Source of the DNA: JBCCMA01 sp045107005
Lineage (GTDB): Bacteria > Pseudomonadota > Gammaproteobacteria > Steroidobacterales > JBCCMA01
Direction of reading: 5' to 3'
Assembly (NCBI GenBank): GCA_045107005.1
Contig: JBGCFP010000039.1
Location: 1-55,658 of the forward strand
DNA length: 55,658 nt
The position numbers were made by a program, and so were the translations under genes. How positions within the stretch are numbered: position 1 is the stretch's first letter; each line of letters begins with the position of its first letter. Positions 15,021 to 22,808 of this stretch are shown here, one piece after another. The notes beneath the pieces are model-generated. The model did not search any database. It saw only the letters and a program-made list of their open reading frames with translations, and was not told the origin of the DNA.

Positions 15021-16739
15021 TTACTCGCCGCGCAGCCGCTTGCGCAGCTGGTAATCGTACAGCGACGGCACGTCCTTTAGCTCTTCGTTGAGCATTTCCA
15101 CGTACGGCGCCGGACGATAGTCGAGTTCAAACGTGCGGTTGCCGTGCAGCCCGACGATGCGCGCCATGGGGCCTTCGTCAATGCCCAGGATCTTGACGGC
15201 CTCGTCGGCATAAGCGCCGCCGTTAATCAAAATACGCAGATTCCACGCGGTGTTAAACGCGCCGTGTCCCGGCTGCCAGTAAGGGGCACCGCTGCCGTTG
15301 AACACGACAGCGACAGGGCCCTCTTTGGATGGCGTAGCGCGAGTATGCAGCGTCACGTTGTCGAACAGGTTCTGGTGATTCGAACCGGCGTGTTGATCAA
15401 GAATGGGTGTGGCAAACACTTCGGCGTCTTTGTACACGCACTTGGTTGACTGCGTGTTGAACGTCAGCGAATGCAGCACCGGGTTTTTCACGATCACATT
15501 TTGCGCCAGCACGTTGTGCACGTTGCCCATGTGTACGGCATAGTGCGCGTTGCGTTGTCCATCTGCGGTGATGTCCAGGTAGGTGAGGTTGGCACTGTTG
15601 TAGCTGAGAATGCCGGCGTCGGCGTTGGTAATACGAATGTTCCGTGCCCACGAGTCGTACGCTGATGTGAAGTAGATTCCGTTGTAGCCTTGCTCCATAT
15701 GGTGACCGAACCAGGGAGCGAGCGGAAACGCCATGTGCAGATCTTCAACGCCAACCTCTTCAAGCCCTTCCCATGTCGCGATGTGGGCAGGAACGTTGGC
15801 GTTGATGTCGTGCAGCAGCGGATCGGACAGCGTAATCATGTCGCCCTGAATCGACGTAACCCGGGCGGTCTGTCGCACCAGGGGGCGCTGTGGAAACGTC
15901 CAATGATGTGAGCCGGCGGTGTCGGCGGCTGCGCCGTACAGCGACTTGATAATGCCCGCACCAGGCCCTTCTCGATTGAGCCACTGCACTTGCACAATGT
16001 CGCCTGGCGCGAGCTTGCCCGGGGCGGAAACGACGAGCTTGTTGTCGCCGCGCGCGCCAGCAGAGATATCGGTGAGCACATCAATCTTCGGGTCGTACTC
16101 TGGCAAATACGCAGCGGCTCGGGTGCCGGGTTTTTGAATCCACAGGAAACCGCCGCTCCACGAGTACTCCGAAAAATATTCGTCAAGGTTCTTGTCCGGT
16201 TCGCGCTGGCGCTTGTTTAAGTCGACGATGTACTTGCGCAGTTCGTCCAACGAGGCGCTCTTGTCGACCTGCTTGAGCGGTCGTGGAAACCACAGCGTCG
16301 TGCCGCCCGGTCCCGATCCTTGCCCTTGCAGCACGATGTTCGATCGTTCGATTTTGACGACTTCAGTCATCCGATAGCGGCCTGGCCCGAAGCGCACGAT
16401 GACAGGGCCTTTGATTTGATTGGCTTGCGCGATGGCGGCGAGCACGGCCTTGGAATCGTCGCCGTCGTCGTTGGCTTTCCCGCCGTGGTCGTCAACAAGA
16501 ATCACTTTCCCCTCAGCGGTGGGCAGTGGTTCTGTGCCATTTCGGTAACCGGCGTAGGAAAAATCGGGCAAGTAGTTATCGTTGGCAATTGTCTCCTTAG
16601 ACAGAATTGCCGGATAACCGGTGGCAGTGGAGTCATGATCAGCCAGGCTGGACGTCATGCACGCGACCAAAAAAACAGTTGAGGTCAAAATTCTGACTAA
16701 AAATGGTAGCTTAGCTATCTCAGGCATTCTTTTTTCCAT
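15021..16739 (-). CDS. Secreted right-handed beta-helix protein, polysaccharide-lyase-like
   Basis: A 572-residue exported protein; the start may instead be the ATG four codons in (16727). The signal region LVRILTSTVFLVACM contains a possible lipobox ending LVAC. After it, a pectate-lyase-superfamily entry segment is visible: ILVDDHGG, then DDSKAVLAAIAQA, VIVRFGPGRYRM and IERSNIVLQGQGSGPGGT. A beta-helix-like body follows (GIYFTSAYDSWARNIRITNA, NSANLTYLDITADG, NVHNVLAQNVIVKN). I do not recognise a specific lyase family, so enzymatic activity is unproven. It is convergent with the Nramp-like gene and divergent from the hydratase gene across a region with a LacI-type site. A role in depolymerising an acidic glycan fits the cluster. 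Confidence 0.65.
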   Translation of the reverse strand: MEKRMPEIAKLPFLVRILTSTVFLVACMTSSLADHDSTATGYPAILSKETIANDNYLPDFSYAGYRNGTEPLPTAEGKVILVDDHGGKANDDGDDSKAVLAAIAQANQIKGPVIVRFGPGRYRMTEVVKIERSNIVLQGQGSGPGGTTLWFPRPLKQVDKSASLDELRKYIVDLNKRQREPDKNLDEYFSEYSWSGGFLWIQKPGTRAAAYLPEYDPKIDVLTDISAGARGDNKLVVSAPGKLAPGDIVQVQWLNREGPGAGIIKSLYGAAADTAGSHHWTFPQRPLVRQTARVTSIQGDMITLSDPLLHDINANVPAHIATWEGLEEVGVEDLHMAFPLAPWFGHHMEQGYNGIYFTSAYDSWARNIRITNADAGILSYNSANLTYLDITADGQRNAHYAVHMGNVHNVLAQNVIVKNPVLHSLTFNTQSTKCVYKDAEVFATPILDQHAGSNHQNLFDNVTLHTRATPSKEGPVAVVFNGSGAPYWQPGHGAFNTAWNLRILINGGAYADEAVKILGIDEGPMARIVGLHGNRTFELDYRPAPYVEMLNEELKDVPSLYDYQLRKRLRGE

Positions 16740-16830
16740 ACTGACAATGGACGCGCAACCGCCGGGGCAGAGCTGCTCACCGAGCGGGCAATCTGACTCT
16801 GGACTTCAAATTACAGCAAGTATCGCAAGA

Positions 16831-16858
16831 TTGACACCGGTGACACGCGGCGTATCCT
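16831..16858 (+). promoter_or_regulatory. Promoter with overlapping LacI-type operator before the hydratase gene
   Basis: TTGACA (16831-16836), a 16-bp spacer and TATCCT (16853-16858) resemble a sigma-70 promoter. The sequence TGACACCGGTGACA (16832-16845), centred on CG like LacI-family sites, overlaps the -35 box. The 12-mer ATTGACACCGGT is found again at 18955-18966, upstream of the TRAP operon. Confidence 0.6.
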
Positions 16859-16933
16859 CAGGCGCATATTCATAATGACCCTTGGCCTGCAGCGCCGAGG
16901 GCCACGAGCACTTCGATATCAAAGGAGCACGAC

Positions 16934-17776
16934 TTGTCCAACGCGAACGACGCGGGTGCGGTCCGCAACGGGCTTTCGCAGAGTGATGATGCGATTTCCA
17001 AAGCCCTGGTTCACGCTCGCAAGAGCGCCCAAACGATGACCGAGTTTCCCGGTGCAACGCCTGAGTCGATGGCGCAGGCTTACGCCATTCAATCGGCGTC
17101 GATCGCTCGCTGGCCTGACGACGTCGCGGGTTGGAAGGTGGGCGCATTGCCGCCGGCGCTGCATGAGCGCTATGCCACAGACCGATTGGCAGGACCCATT
17201 TATCGCTCGCAAATTCATACAGTGCAACCCGACTCCTCAACCGCCATGCCGATTTACGTGGGCGGTTTTGCGGCGGTCGAGGCGGAGTTTGTTTTCCGAT
17301 TCGGCCGGACCGTGGCGCCGGTCGAGCGCGACTACTCCGATCAGGCGCTCATCGACATGATCGCCGCGTTGCACGTGGGTTCCGAAATCGCCAGTAGCCC
17401 GATTGCAGACATCAATGCCCTGGGACCGACCGTCGTGGTTTCCGATTTCGGTAACAACGCTGGTCTGCTCGTCGGTCCTGAGATCCCGGACTGGCCATCG
17501 GCGAATCTCGAAGATCTGGTATCCAAAGTGCTGGTTGATGGCGAGGTGGTCGGCGTCGCCAGCGCCGCATCGCTGCCGGGCGGTCCATTGGCAGCGCTGC
17601 GCTTCATCGTGTCGTTGTGCGCAAGCCGCGGCTTGGCGCTCACCGCAGGCACGATGATCTCGACCGGCGCGACCACCGGTATTCACGAAGTGGAAACCAC
17701 ATCGCAGTCGCGCGTCGAATTTGGCAAGTACGGCGGATTCAACGTGACGTTTTCGCCGATGGCCGACCGCGCCTAA
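16934..17776 (+). CDS. 2-keto-4-pentenoate hydratase-family protein
   Basis: A 280-residue protein of the fumarylacetoacetase/MhpD superfamily. The start is TTG at 16934, supported by AAAGGAG six bases upstream. Family features are DVAGWKVGALPPA near residue 60, AAVEAEFVFRFGR with acidic metal-binding residues near 115, and the C-terminal TAGTMISTGATTGIHEV loop. Relatives hydrate 2-oxo-4-enoic acids. In a uronate locus it may act on a dehydrated 2-keto-3-deoxy acid, but that is a guess. It is followed 50 bp later by the lacI gene on the same strand, so the two may be cotranscribed from the promoter with the LacI-type site. Confidence 0.75.
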   Translation: MSNANDAGAVRNGLSQSDDAISKALVHARKSAQTMTEFPGATPESMAQAYAIQSASIARWPDDVAGWKVGALPPALHERYATDRLAGPIYRSQIHTVQPDSSTAMPIYVGGFAAVEAEFVFRFGRTVAPVERDYSDQALIDMIAALHVGSEIASSPIADINALGPTVVVSDFGNNAGLLVGPEIPDWPSANLEDLVSKVLVDGEVVGVASAASLPGGPLAALRFIVSLCASRGLALTAGTMISTGATTGIHEVETTSQSRVEFGKYGGFNVTFSPMADRA

Positions 17777-17826
17777 GCTCGGCGCCCGCATCGAGTAACA
17801 GGTTTCAATTCAAGACCAATTTTGCC

Positions 17827-18918
17827 GTGCCAAAGAAAAGCCAAAAGAAGACGAAAGACTATAAAACAGCCGGGAAACGCTGGGCCGAGGAGAATCTGAA
17901 CGGTCGCAAGCCGACCATCAACGATGTCGCAGATCTCGCCGGCGTATCCAAAAAAACCGTATCACGCGTGATCAATGCGTCGCCGCTGGTGAGCAATGCG
18001 ACGCGCGAAGGCATTCAGTTAATCATCGATGAGATCGGTTACCGGCCGGATCCGCAGGCTCGGGGGTTGGCTTTGCGTCGCTCCTATTTGGTGGGTCTTA
18101 TCTACGACAATCCGAACCCGCAGTACGTCGTGAACGTGCAGCAAGGCGTGCTCGACGGATTGCGCGGCACTGGCTTCGAGTTAGTCGTGCATCCCTGCGA
18201 TCGCAAGAGCGAGTCGTTTTTGGACGACGCGCGGAAGTTCGTTGAGCTGCAGAAACTGTACGGCGTGGTTGTTACGCCGTCCGTCTCCGAAGACGGTCGA
18301 CTGGCTGAGGTGTTGCGCGACGTTGGGTGCGAGTACGTGCGCATCGCCTCGGTCGCGCTGGATCTGGATGAGCGCATGATCGTGACCAACGATCGCCTGG
18401 GTGCGGTCGAGGCTGGCAAGCATCTGGGCGAGCTTGGCCACAAGCGCGTTGGTATGGTCACCGGGCGCCGCAGTTTTCGCTCGGCACGCGAGCGGCGCGA
18501 GGGTTTCGAGGAAGGGCTCGCACAATTCGGTGTTGAGCTTGATCCGGAATACGTCGTGCAGGGCGACTATACGTTTGAGTCCGGGCTTGCCCGGGGCACG
18601 GCGTTGATTGACCTTGAGCCGCCGCCAACAGCGATCTTCGCGGCGAACGATGAAATGGCGGCAGGCGTGATGCAGTCGGCACTGGTCGCCGGGCTGAAAG
18701 TGCCCGACGAGCTGTCCGTCGTGGGGTTCGATAATTTCCAGACTGCGACGCGGATCTGGCCGCGCCTGACGACGGTGGGCTCACCAATCCGCAAGATTGG
18801 CACGATGGCCGCGCGGCAGCTGCTGAGCGTGGCATTCGACACGACCATTGATATTGAGGTCAATCAGACCCGGCCAAAGCTGGTTCGGCGCGAATCGTCC
18901 AGAAAACCGCCGGATTAG
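17827..18918 (+). CDS. LacI-family transcriptional regulator
   Basis: About 363 residues starting from GTG at 17827; the open frame runs further upstream but that part overlaps the hydratase gene. After a basic lead (PKKSQKKTKDYK) comes the LacI DNA-binding domain TINDVADLAGVSKKTVSRVI, then VSNATREGIQLIIDEIGYRPDPQARGL in two adjoining parts. A periplasmic-binding-protein-like ligand domain follows, with VGLIYDNPNPQYV, PPTAIFAANDEMAAG and LSVVGFDNF. Two near-identical ATTGACACCGGT sites overlap -35-like TTGACA boxes before the hydratase gene and before the TRAP operon, so those are its probable targets. The sites resemble the TTACCGGTAA core bound by LacI-type gluconate regulators, which fits a sugar-acid inducer. 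Confidence 0.88.
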   Translation: MPKKSQKKTKDYKTAGKRWAEENLNGRKPTINDVADLAGVSKKTVSRVINASPLVSNATREGIQLIIDEIGYRPDPQARGLALRRSYLVGLIYDNPNPQYVVNVQQGVLDGLRGTGFELVVHPCDRKSESFLDDARKFVELQKLYGVVVTPSVSEDGRLAEVLRDVGCEYVRIASVALDLDERMIVTNDRLGAVEAGKHLGELGHKRVGMVTGRRSFRSARERREGFEEGLAQFGVELDPEYVVQGDYTFESGLARGTALIDLEPPPTAIFAANDEMAAGVMQSALVAGLKVPDELSVVGFDNFQTATRIWPRLTTVGSPIRKIGTMAARQLLSVAFDTTIDIEVNQTRPKLVRRESSRKPPD

Positions 18919-18955
18919 AGAACAAACAGACAGTTATGCCGCTTTGCATCTGTAA

Positions 18956-18971
18956 TTGACACCGGTTACCA
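18956..18971. promoter_or_regulatory. LacI-type operator upstream of the TRAP/kduD genes
   Basis: TTGACACCGGTTACCA at 18956-18971 is a near-palindrome centred on CG and includes a -35-like TTGACA. It repeats the ATTGACACCGGT core seen at 16830-16841. It lies 47 bp before the short stub ORF at 19018 and 112 bp before dctP. I could not place a good -10 box. Confidence 0.6.
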
Positions 18972-19017
18972 TCGCTAACGATCCAGTGCCTTGATACCGA
19001 ACCCAAGAGACGCGCAC

Positions 19018-19098
19018 ATGTTCAAAAAGACCCGTCAGGCCACGCACCCATCGATGATCGATGGCATGAGCGTCCTGGATAAATGCCAGCTGAAATAA
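19018..19098 (+). pseudogene. 26-codon stub, possibly the remnant 5' end of kduI
   Basis: ATG at 19018 opens a frame reading MFKKTRQATHPSMIDGMS and then a few unrelated codons to TAA at 19096-19098, overlapping the start of dctP. The KTRQATHP part resembles the N-terminus of 5-keto-4-deoxyuronate isomerase (KduI), the usual partner of KduD, which is encoded 2.8 kb downstream. The stub sits just after a LacI-type operator, where a first structural gene would be expected. I infer a deletion that fused the first codons of kduI to the sequence before dctP. The similarity is short and from memory, so this is tentative; a leader peptide is the alternative. Confidence 0.35.
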
Positions 19099-20069
19099 AA
19101 CACGTTCGGTTTCTTACCTGGCTCGCAAGTCTTTGCCTGCTTGCGGGCTGCGCTGACTCGGGCAATGAAAAAGTGCTGACGCTGGCGCACGGCCTTGACG
19201 AAGGTCACACCGTGCACAAGGCGATGGTGTTAATGGGCGAACGTCTGGACGCGTATTCGGGCGGCACGATGAAAGTCTCGATTTACTCGGGAGGGCAGCT
19301 CGGCTCCGAGCGCGAGACTCTGGAGCTTTTGCAAATCGGGTCGCTGGCCATGACCAAGGTGTCGGCCAGTCCGCTTGAGGGCTTTGTGCCGACACTGAAG
19401 CTCTTCAGCATTCCCTACATCTTCAAAGATCGCGATCATCATTTGCGCGTGCTCGATTCGACCATCGGTGAGCAGTTGCTCGATTCGCTGCAGGTCGCGC
19501 GCCTCAAAGGTCTTGGCTACTACGACGCCGGTAGTCGCAGTTTCTATACCAACACCCGACCCGTCGAAACGCCGGCCGATCTCGAAGGCCTGAAAATTCG
19601 CGTCATGAAAAGCCAGACGTCCGTGCAAATGGTCGCCGAGCTTGGCGGCAGCCCCACGCCCATCTCACTGGGCGAAATTTACACGGCCCTGCAGCAGGGC
19701 GTGGTGGACGGCGCTGAAAACAATCCGCCGACGTTTCATCGCATGCGCCACTACGAAGCGGCCGGGTTTTATTCATTGGACGAGCATACGTTCGTGCCCG
19801 ACGTGCTGCTGATGAGCAAACGTTTTTGGGACGATTTGTCTGAACAGGAGCAAGGCTGGCTGAAACGCGCGGTTCGCGAATCGGTCGAGTATCAGCGCGA
19901 CTTGTGGCAAGCCGAAACGCAGCAGTCCATCGACGCGGTGAAGGCTGCCGGTGTGGTGGTTACCTATCCGGACAAGGCGCCATTTCGCGCGGCCGTGGAA
20001 TCCATGAAGGCGGCTTACGCCGGCACCGAAACCGGCGCGTTGCTGGACGCCATCAAGGGCATGGAGTAG
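19083..20069 (+). CDS. dctP: TRAP transporter solute-binding protein (DctP family)
   Basis: A 328-residue substrate-binding protein of a tripartite ATP-independent periplasmic transporter. It begins with a lipoprotein-type signal (lipobox LLAGC, Cys23), unlike the freely periplasmic DctP proteins of most systems. Family segments are LTLAHGLDEGHTVHKAM, GGTMKVSIYSGGQLGSERE, LKLFSIPYIFKD, DLEGLKIRVMKS with the arginine that usually holds the substrate carboxylate, and GEIYTALQQGVVDGAENNPP. It is the first gene of a dctPQM-kduD unit: dctQ follows after 6 bp. Given the neighbours, a uronate or unsaturated oligouronate is the likely ligand. Confidence 0.9.
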   Translation: MPAEIKHVRFLTWLASLCLLAGCADSGNEKVLTLAHGLDEGHTVHKAMVLMGERLDAYSGGTMKVSIYSGGQLGSERETLELLQIGSLAMTKVSASPLEGFVPTLKLFSIPYIFKDRDHHLRVLDSTIGEQLLDSLQVARLKGLGYYDAGSRSFYTNTRPVETPADLEGLKIRVMKSQTSVQMVAELGGSPTPISLGEIYTALQQGVVDGAENNPPTFHRMRHYEAAGFYSLDEHTFVPDVLLMSKRFWDDLSEQEQGWLKRAVRESVEYQRDLWQAETQQSIDAVKAAGVVVTYPDKAPFRAAVESMKAAYAGTETGALLDAIKGME

Positions 20070-20075
20070 CAACAG

Positions 20076-20552
20076 ATGAACGTCGCCGGGTTAATCAGCA
20101 GAATTTTGGGCTACGCGCTGGCGTTGCTCATGACCGCAATGGTGGCCTCGGTGGTGTGGCAGGTACTGTCGCGCTATCTGTTTGTGGTGCCCGCCGCGTG
20201 GACCGAGGAGCTAGCGCGTTTTCTGCTGATCTGGATCGGTATGTTGGGGGCTGCTTACGCCTATCGTCAGGGCAGTCACTTAGGCATCGATCTTCTGGCC
20301 AACAAGCTCGGCGCAGCGGGTCAGCGCACGCTGCACGGCGTTGTGCATTGTGTGTGTTTGTTGTTTGCCGTCGGCGTGCTCGTTGTTGGCGGCGGCGCTT
20401 TGATGTCGCTGACCTGGGAACTCAAACAGTATTCGGCGGCTATCGGTCTGCCCATCGCTTACGTTTACGCCGTGATTCCTGCCAGTGGTTTACTCATTAG
20501 TCTGTTTGCCGCTGAGGCCATGCTCACCGGGCCCGTGGAGCGTGCCGCCTGA
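20076..20552 (+). CDS. dctQ: TRAP transporter small permease (DctQ family)
   Basis: A 158-residue protein with four hydrophobic segments and the DctQ signature VWQVLSRYLF followed by AAWTEELARFLLIWIGMLGA, and a GSHLGIDLL turn. It forms the small membrane subunit that pairs with DctM. The start has GGAG nine bases upstream within the end of dctP, and its stop codon overlaps the dctM start (TGATG), so the three are coupled. Length is normal. Confidence 0.9.
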   Translation: MNVAGLISRILGYALALLMTAMVASVVWQVLSRYLFVVPAAWTEELARFLLIWIGMLGAAYAYRQGSHLGIDLLANKLGAAGQRTLHGVVHCVCLLFAVGVLVVGGGALMSLTWELKQYSAAIGLPIAYVYAVIPASGLLISLFAAEAMLTGPVERAA

Positions 20553-21847
20553 TGGAAATGCTCGTTCTGGTACTGGTGTTTGTCGCGCTGTTCGCCATTG
20601 GGGTGCCCATTGCGTTTAGCATTGGCGCGGCCACCATTTGTGCGTTTCTTTTTGCCGTTGATGTTATGCCAGCAATGACAACGGTCGCACAGCGCATGGC
20701 TGGCGGTCTCAACAGCTTTGCGCTGCTAGCCATCCCGCTGTTCATTCTCTCGGGCCAGATCATGGCGCGCGGCGGCATCGCGCGTCGGCTAATCGATTTT
20801 TCCAAAGCGTTTATCGGCGCGCTGCCCGGCGGGCTCGCGTTCGTCAACGTGATTTCCTGCATGCTGTTTGGGTCGATCTCAGGTTCGGCGGTGGCGGCGA
20901 CGTCGGCCATTGGCGGCTTCATGGTGCCGCAAATGAAACGCGAGGGTTTTGATCGTGATTTCAGTGCTGCCCTGACCGCGACGGCGTCGTCGACCGGGCT
21001 GCTTATTCCGCCCAGCAACATTCTTATCGTGTACGCCGTAGCCAGCGGCGGCGTCTCCATCGCGGCGCTGTTTCTGGCGGGCTACCTGCCCGGTCTTTTG
21101 ATGGGCCTGGCGCTGATGATCGTGGCCGCCGGCTACGCGCGCAAACACAACATGCCTCGCGGCCAGCGCGTGAGTGTGGGCGAAGCCGGTCGTCGTACTC
21201 TGGCAGCCCTGCCGAGTCTGTTGCTCGTGGTCATTGTGATCGGCGGGATTCTGGGCGGCGTGTTTACCGCGACGGAGGCGGGCAGTATTGCGGTGGTGTA
21301 CTCGCTCATTCTGGCCGTGTTTGTCTATCGCGAGGTAAAGCCTGCGGAGCTTGCCCAAATACTGATCAAATCTGCCGAGACAACGGCCATCGTCATGTTT
21401 CTGATTGCCACGTCCATTGCGATGTCGTGGTTGCTGGCTTACGAACGGGTGCCGGCAGAGCTCGCGAGTCTGTTGCTCGGCATCAGCGATAACCCGCTGG
21501 TACTGCTCCTGCTGATCAATCTGTTTCTACTGTTGATTGGTGTGTTCATGGACATGACGCCGGCAGTGCTGATCTTTACGCCTATCTTCCTGCCCGTCGC
21601 GGTGCAGCTTGGCATGTCGCCACTGCACTTTGGCGTCATGCTGATCATGAACCTCACGATTGGCCTGTGTACGCCGCCGGTCGGGAGCATTCTGTTCGTG
21701 AGCTGCGCGGTGGCAAAAACGAGTATCGGCAACATCGTGCGACCCATGGTGCCGATGTACATCGCCCTCATTATCGCGCTGCTGCTGGTTACCTACGTGC
21801 CGCAGTTCAGCGAAGCGCTGCCACGCTACTTTGGCCTGATTGACTGA
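20552..21847 (+). CDS. dctM: TRAP transporter large permease (DctM family)
   Basis: A 431-residue integral membrane protein with about 12 hydrophobic segments. DctM features are FAIGVPIAFSIG at the N-terminus, SFALLAIPLFILSGQIM, MLFGSISGSAVAATSAIGG and STGLLIPPSNILIVYAV, and the later IGVFMDMTPAVLIFTPIFLP and LTIGLCTPPVGSILFV. It is the channel subunit driving sodium-coupled uptake of the ligand delivered by DctP. It overlaps dctQ by one base and is followed 9 bp later by the kduD-like gene, which has its own GAGGAAA ribosome site. Confidence 0.93.
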   Translation: MEMLVLVLVFVALFAIGVPIAFSIGAATICAFLFAVDVMPAMTTVAQRMAGGLNSFALLAIPLFILSGQIMARGGIARRLIDFSKAFIGALPGGLAFVNVISCMLFGSISGSAVAATSAIGGFMVPQMKREGFDRDFSAALTATASSTGLLIPPSNILIVYAVASGGVSIAALFLAGYLPGLLMGLALMIVAAGYARKHNMPRGQRVSVGEAGRRTLAALPSLLLVVIVIGGILGGVFTATEAGSIAVVYSLILAVFVYREVKPAELAQILIKSAETTAIVMFLIATSIAMSWLLAYERVPAELASLLLGISDNPLVLLLLINLFLLLIGVFMDMTPAVLIFTPIFLPVAVQLGMSPLHFGVMLIMNLTIGLCTPPVGSILFVSCAVAKTSIGNIVRPMVPMYIALIIALLLVTYVPQFSEALPRYFGLID

Positions 21848-21856
21848 GGAAATCTG

Positions 21857-22651
21857 ATGACCGATTCGAGCCCTTTTGATCTCACCGGCAAAGTGGCGCT
21901 GATCACCGGTGCCACGCACGGCCTTGGCATGGCAATGGCAAACGGCCTGGGCGCCGCTGGTGCGACGCTTGTGATCAACGGTCATTCCTCTCAGCAGAAA
22001 ATCGACAAGGCGGTGGCTGCCTATAAAGACGAAGGTTACTCGGCTCACGGCTATCGCTTCGACGTGACCAATGAAGACGAAGTGAACACAGCGGTCGCGA
22101 CGATCGAAAACGAAGTGGGGCCCATTGACGTGCTGGTCAACAACGCCGGCATCATCCGCCGCATTCCGCTGCTGGAGATGCCGCTGGATGAGTGGGAACA
22201 GGTTGTGCGCACCGATCTGACCAGCGTGTTCGTGGTCTCGAAGGCCGTGGTCAGCCGCATGGTCGAGCGCAAGCGGGGCAAAGTCATCAATATTTGTTCG
22301 ATGATGAGCGAGCTGGGGCGCGATTCGGTCGGGGCGTACGCCGCCGCCAAGGGTGGTTTGAAGATGCTCACGCGCAACATGGCGACCGAGTGGGCCAGAC
22401 ACAACGTGCAGGTGAACGGCATCGGCCCGGGGTATTTCGCCACAGAGCAAACGGCCCCCATTCGAGTCGACGGTCACCCGTTTAATGACTTTATCGTGGG
22501 GCGTACACCGGCAGGGCGTTGGGGCGATCCGGATGATTTGCAGGGCACGGCCGTGTTCCTGGCATCGCACGCCAGCGATTTCGTGAATGGGCAGATTATT
22601 TATGTCGACGGGGGGATCCTCGCGACGATTGGTAAGCCAGCAAACGAGTAG
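21857..22651 (+). CDS. kduD: KduD-like SDR (2-dehydro-3-deoxy-gluconate 5-dehydrogenase / gluconate 5-dehydrogenase)
   Basis: A 264-residue classical SDR. Features are FDLTGKVALITGATHGLG, NNAGIIRR, NICSMMSELGRDSVGAYAAA with the catalytic serine, tyrosine and lysine (YAAAKGG), and GIGPGYFATEQT. The NNAGIIRR and ELGRDSV segments are characteristic of the KduD and gluconate 5-dehydrogenase subgroup. KduD reduces 2,5-diketo-3-deoxygluconate to 2-keto-3-deoxygluconate after lyase and KduI steps. It is the last gene of the dctPQM unit. A gluconate 5-dehydrogenase cannot be ruled out from sequence, but the context favours KduD. Confidence 0.75.
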   Translation: MTDSSPFDLTGKVALITGATHGLGMAMANGLGAAGATLVINGHSSQQKIDKAVAAYKDEGYSAHGYRFDVTNEDEVNTAVATIENEVGPIDVLVNNAGIIRRIPLLEMPLDEWEQVVRTDLTSVFVVSKAVVSRMVERKRGKVINICSMMSELGRDSVGAYAAAKGGLKMLTRNMATEWARHNVQVNGIGPGYFATEQTAPIRVDGHPFNDFIVGRTPAGRWGDPDDLQGTAVFLASHASDFVNGQIIYVDGGILATIGKPANE

Positions 22652-22681
22652 TAACGGCTTATCCAAGCTCGCTGTCATGCA

Positions 22682-22698
22682 AATTGGTCCTACCAATT
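22682..22698. promoter_or_regulatory. UxuR/ExuR-like palindrome before the large TonB receptor
   Basis: AATTGGT (22682-22688), CCT and ACCAATT (22692-22698) form a perfect 7-bp-arm inverted repeat. It closely resembles the TTGGTATACCAATT core bound by UxuR/ExuR-type GntR regulators of hexuronate catabolism. It lies 110 bp before the receptor start and 30 bp after the kduD stop. No GntR gene is in the window. Confidence 0.5.
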
Positions 22699-22808
22699 AA
22701 GGGGGATTGGCGAGACGAAAGGTTGACGATGTTGGTAACAATGGTTTATAAAACTGGTACGGATTCTGTCCGAGCCAAGAACGCGAATTTTTCGCCAGGG
22801 GAAACACA

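Noticed and set aside
15021..16739. Calling the beta-helix protein a specific alginate, pectate or ulvan lyase
   Set aside because: The fold is suggested by the sequence but I see no family-specific catalytic pattern, so a narrower name would be a guess.
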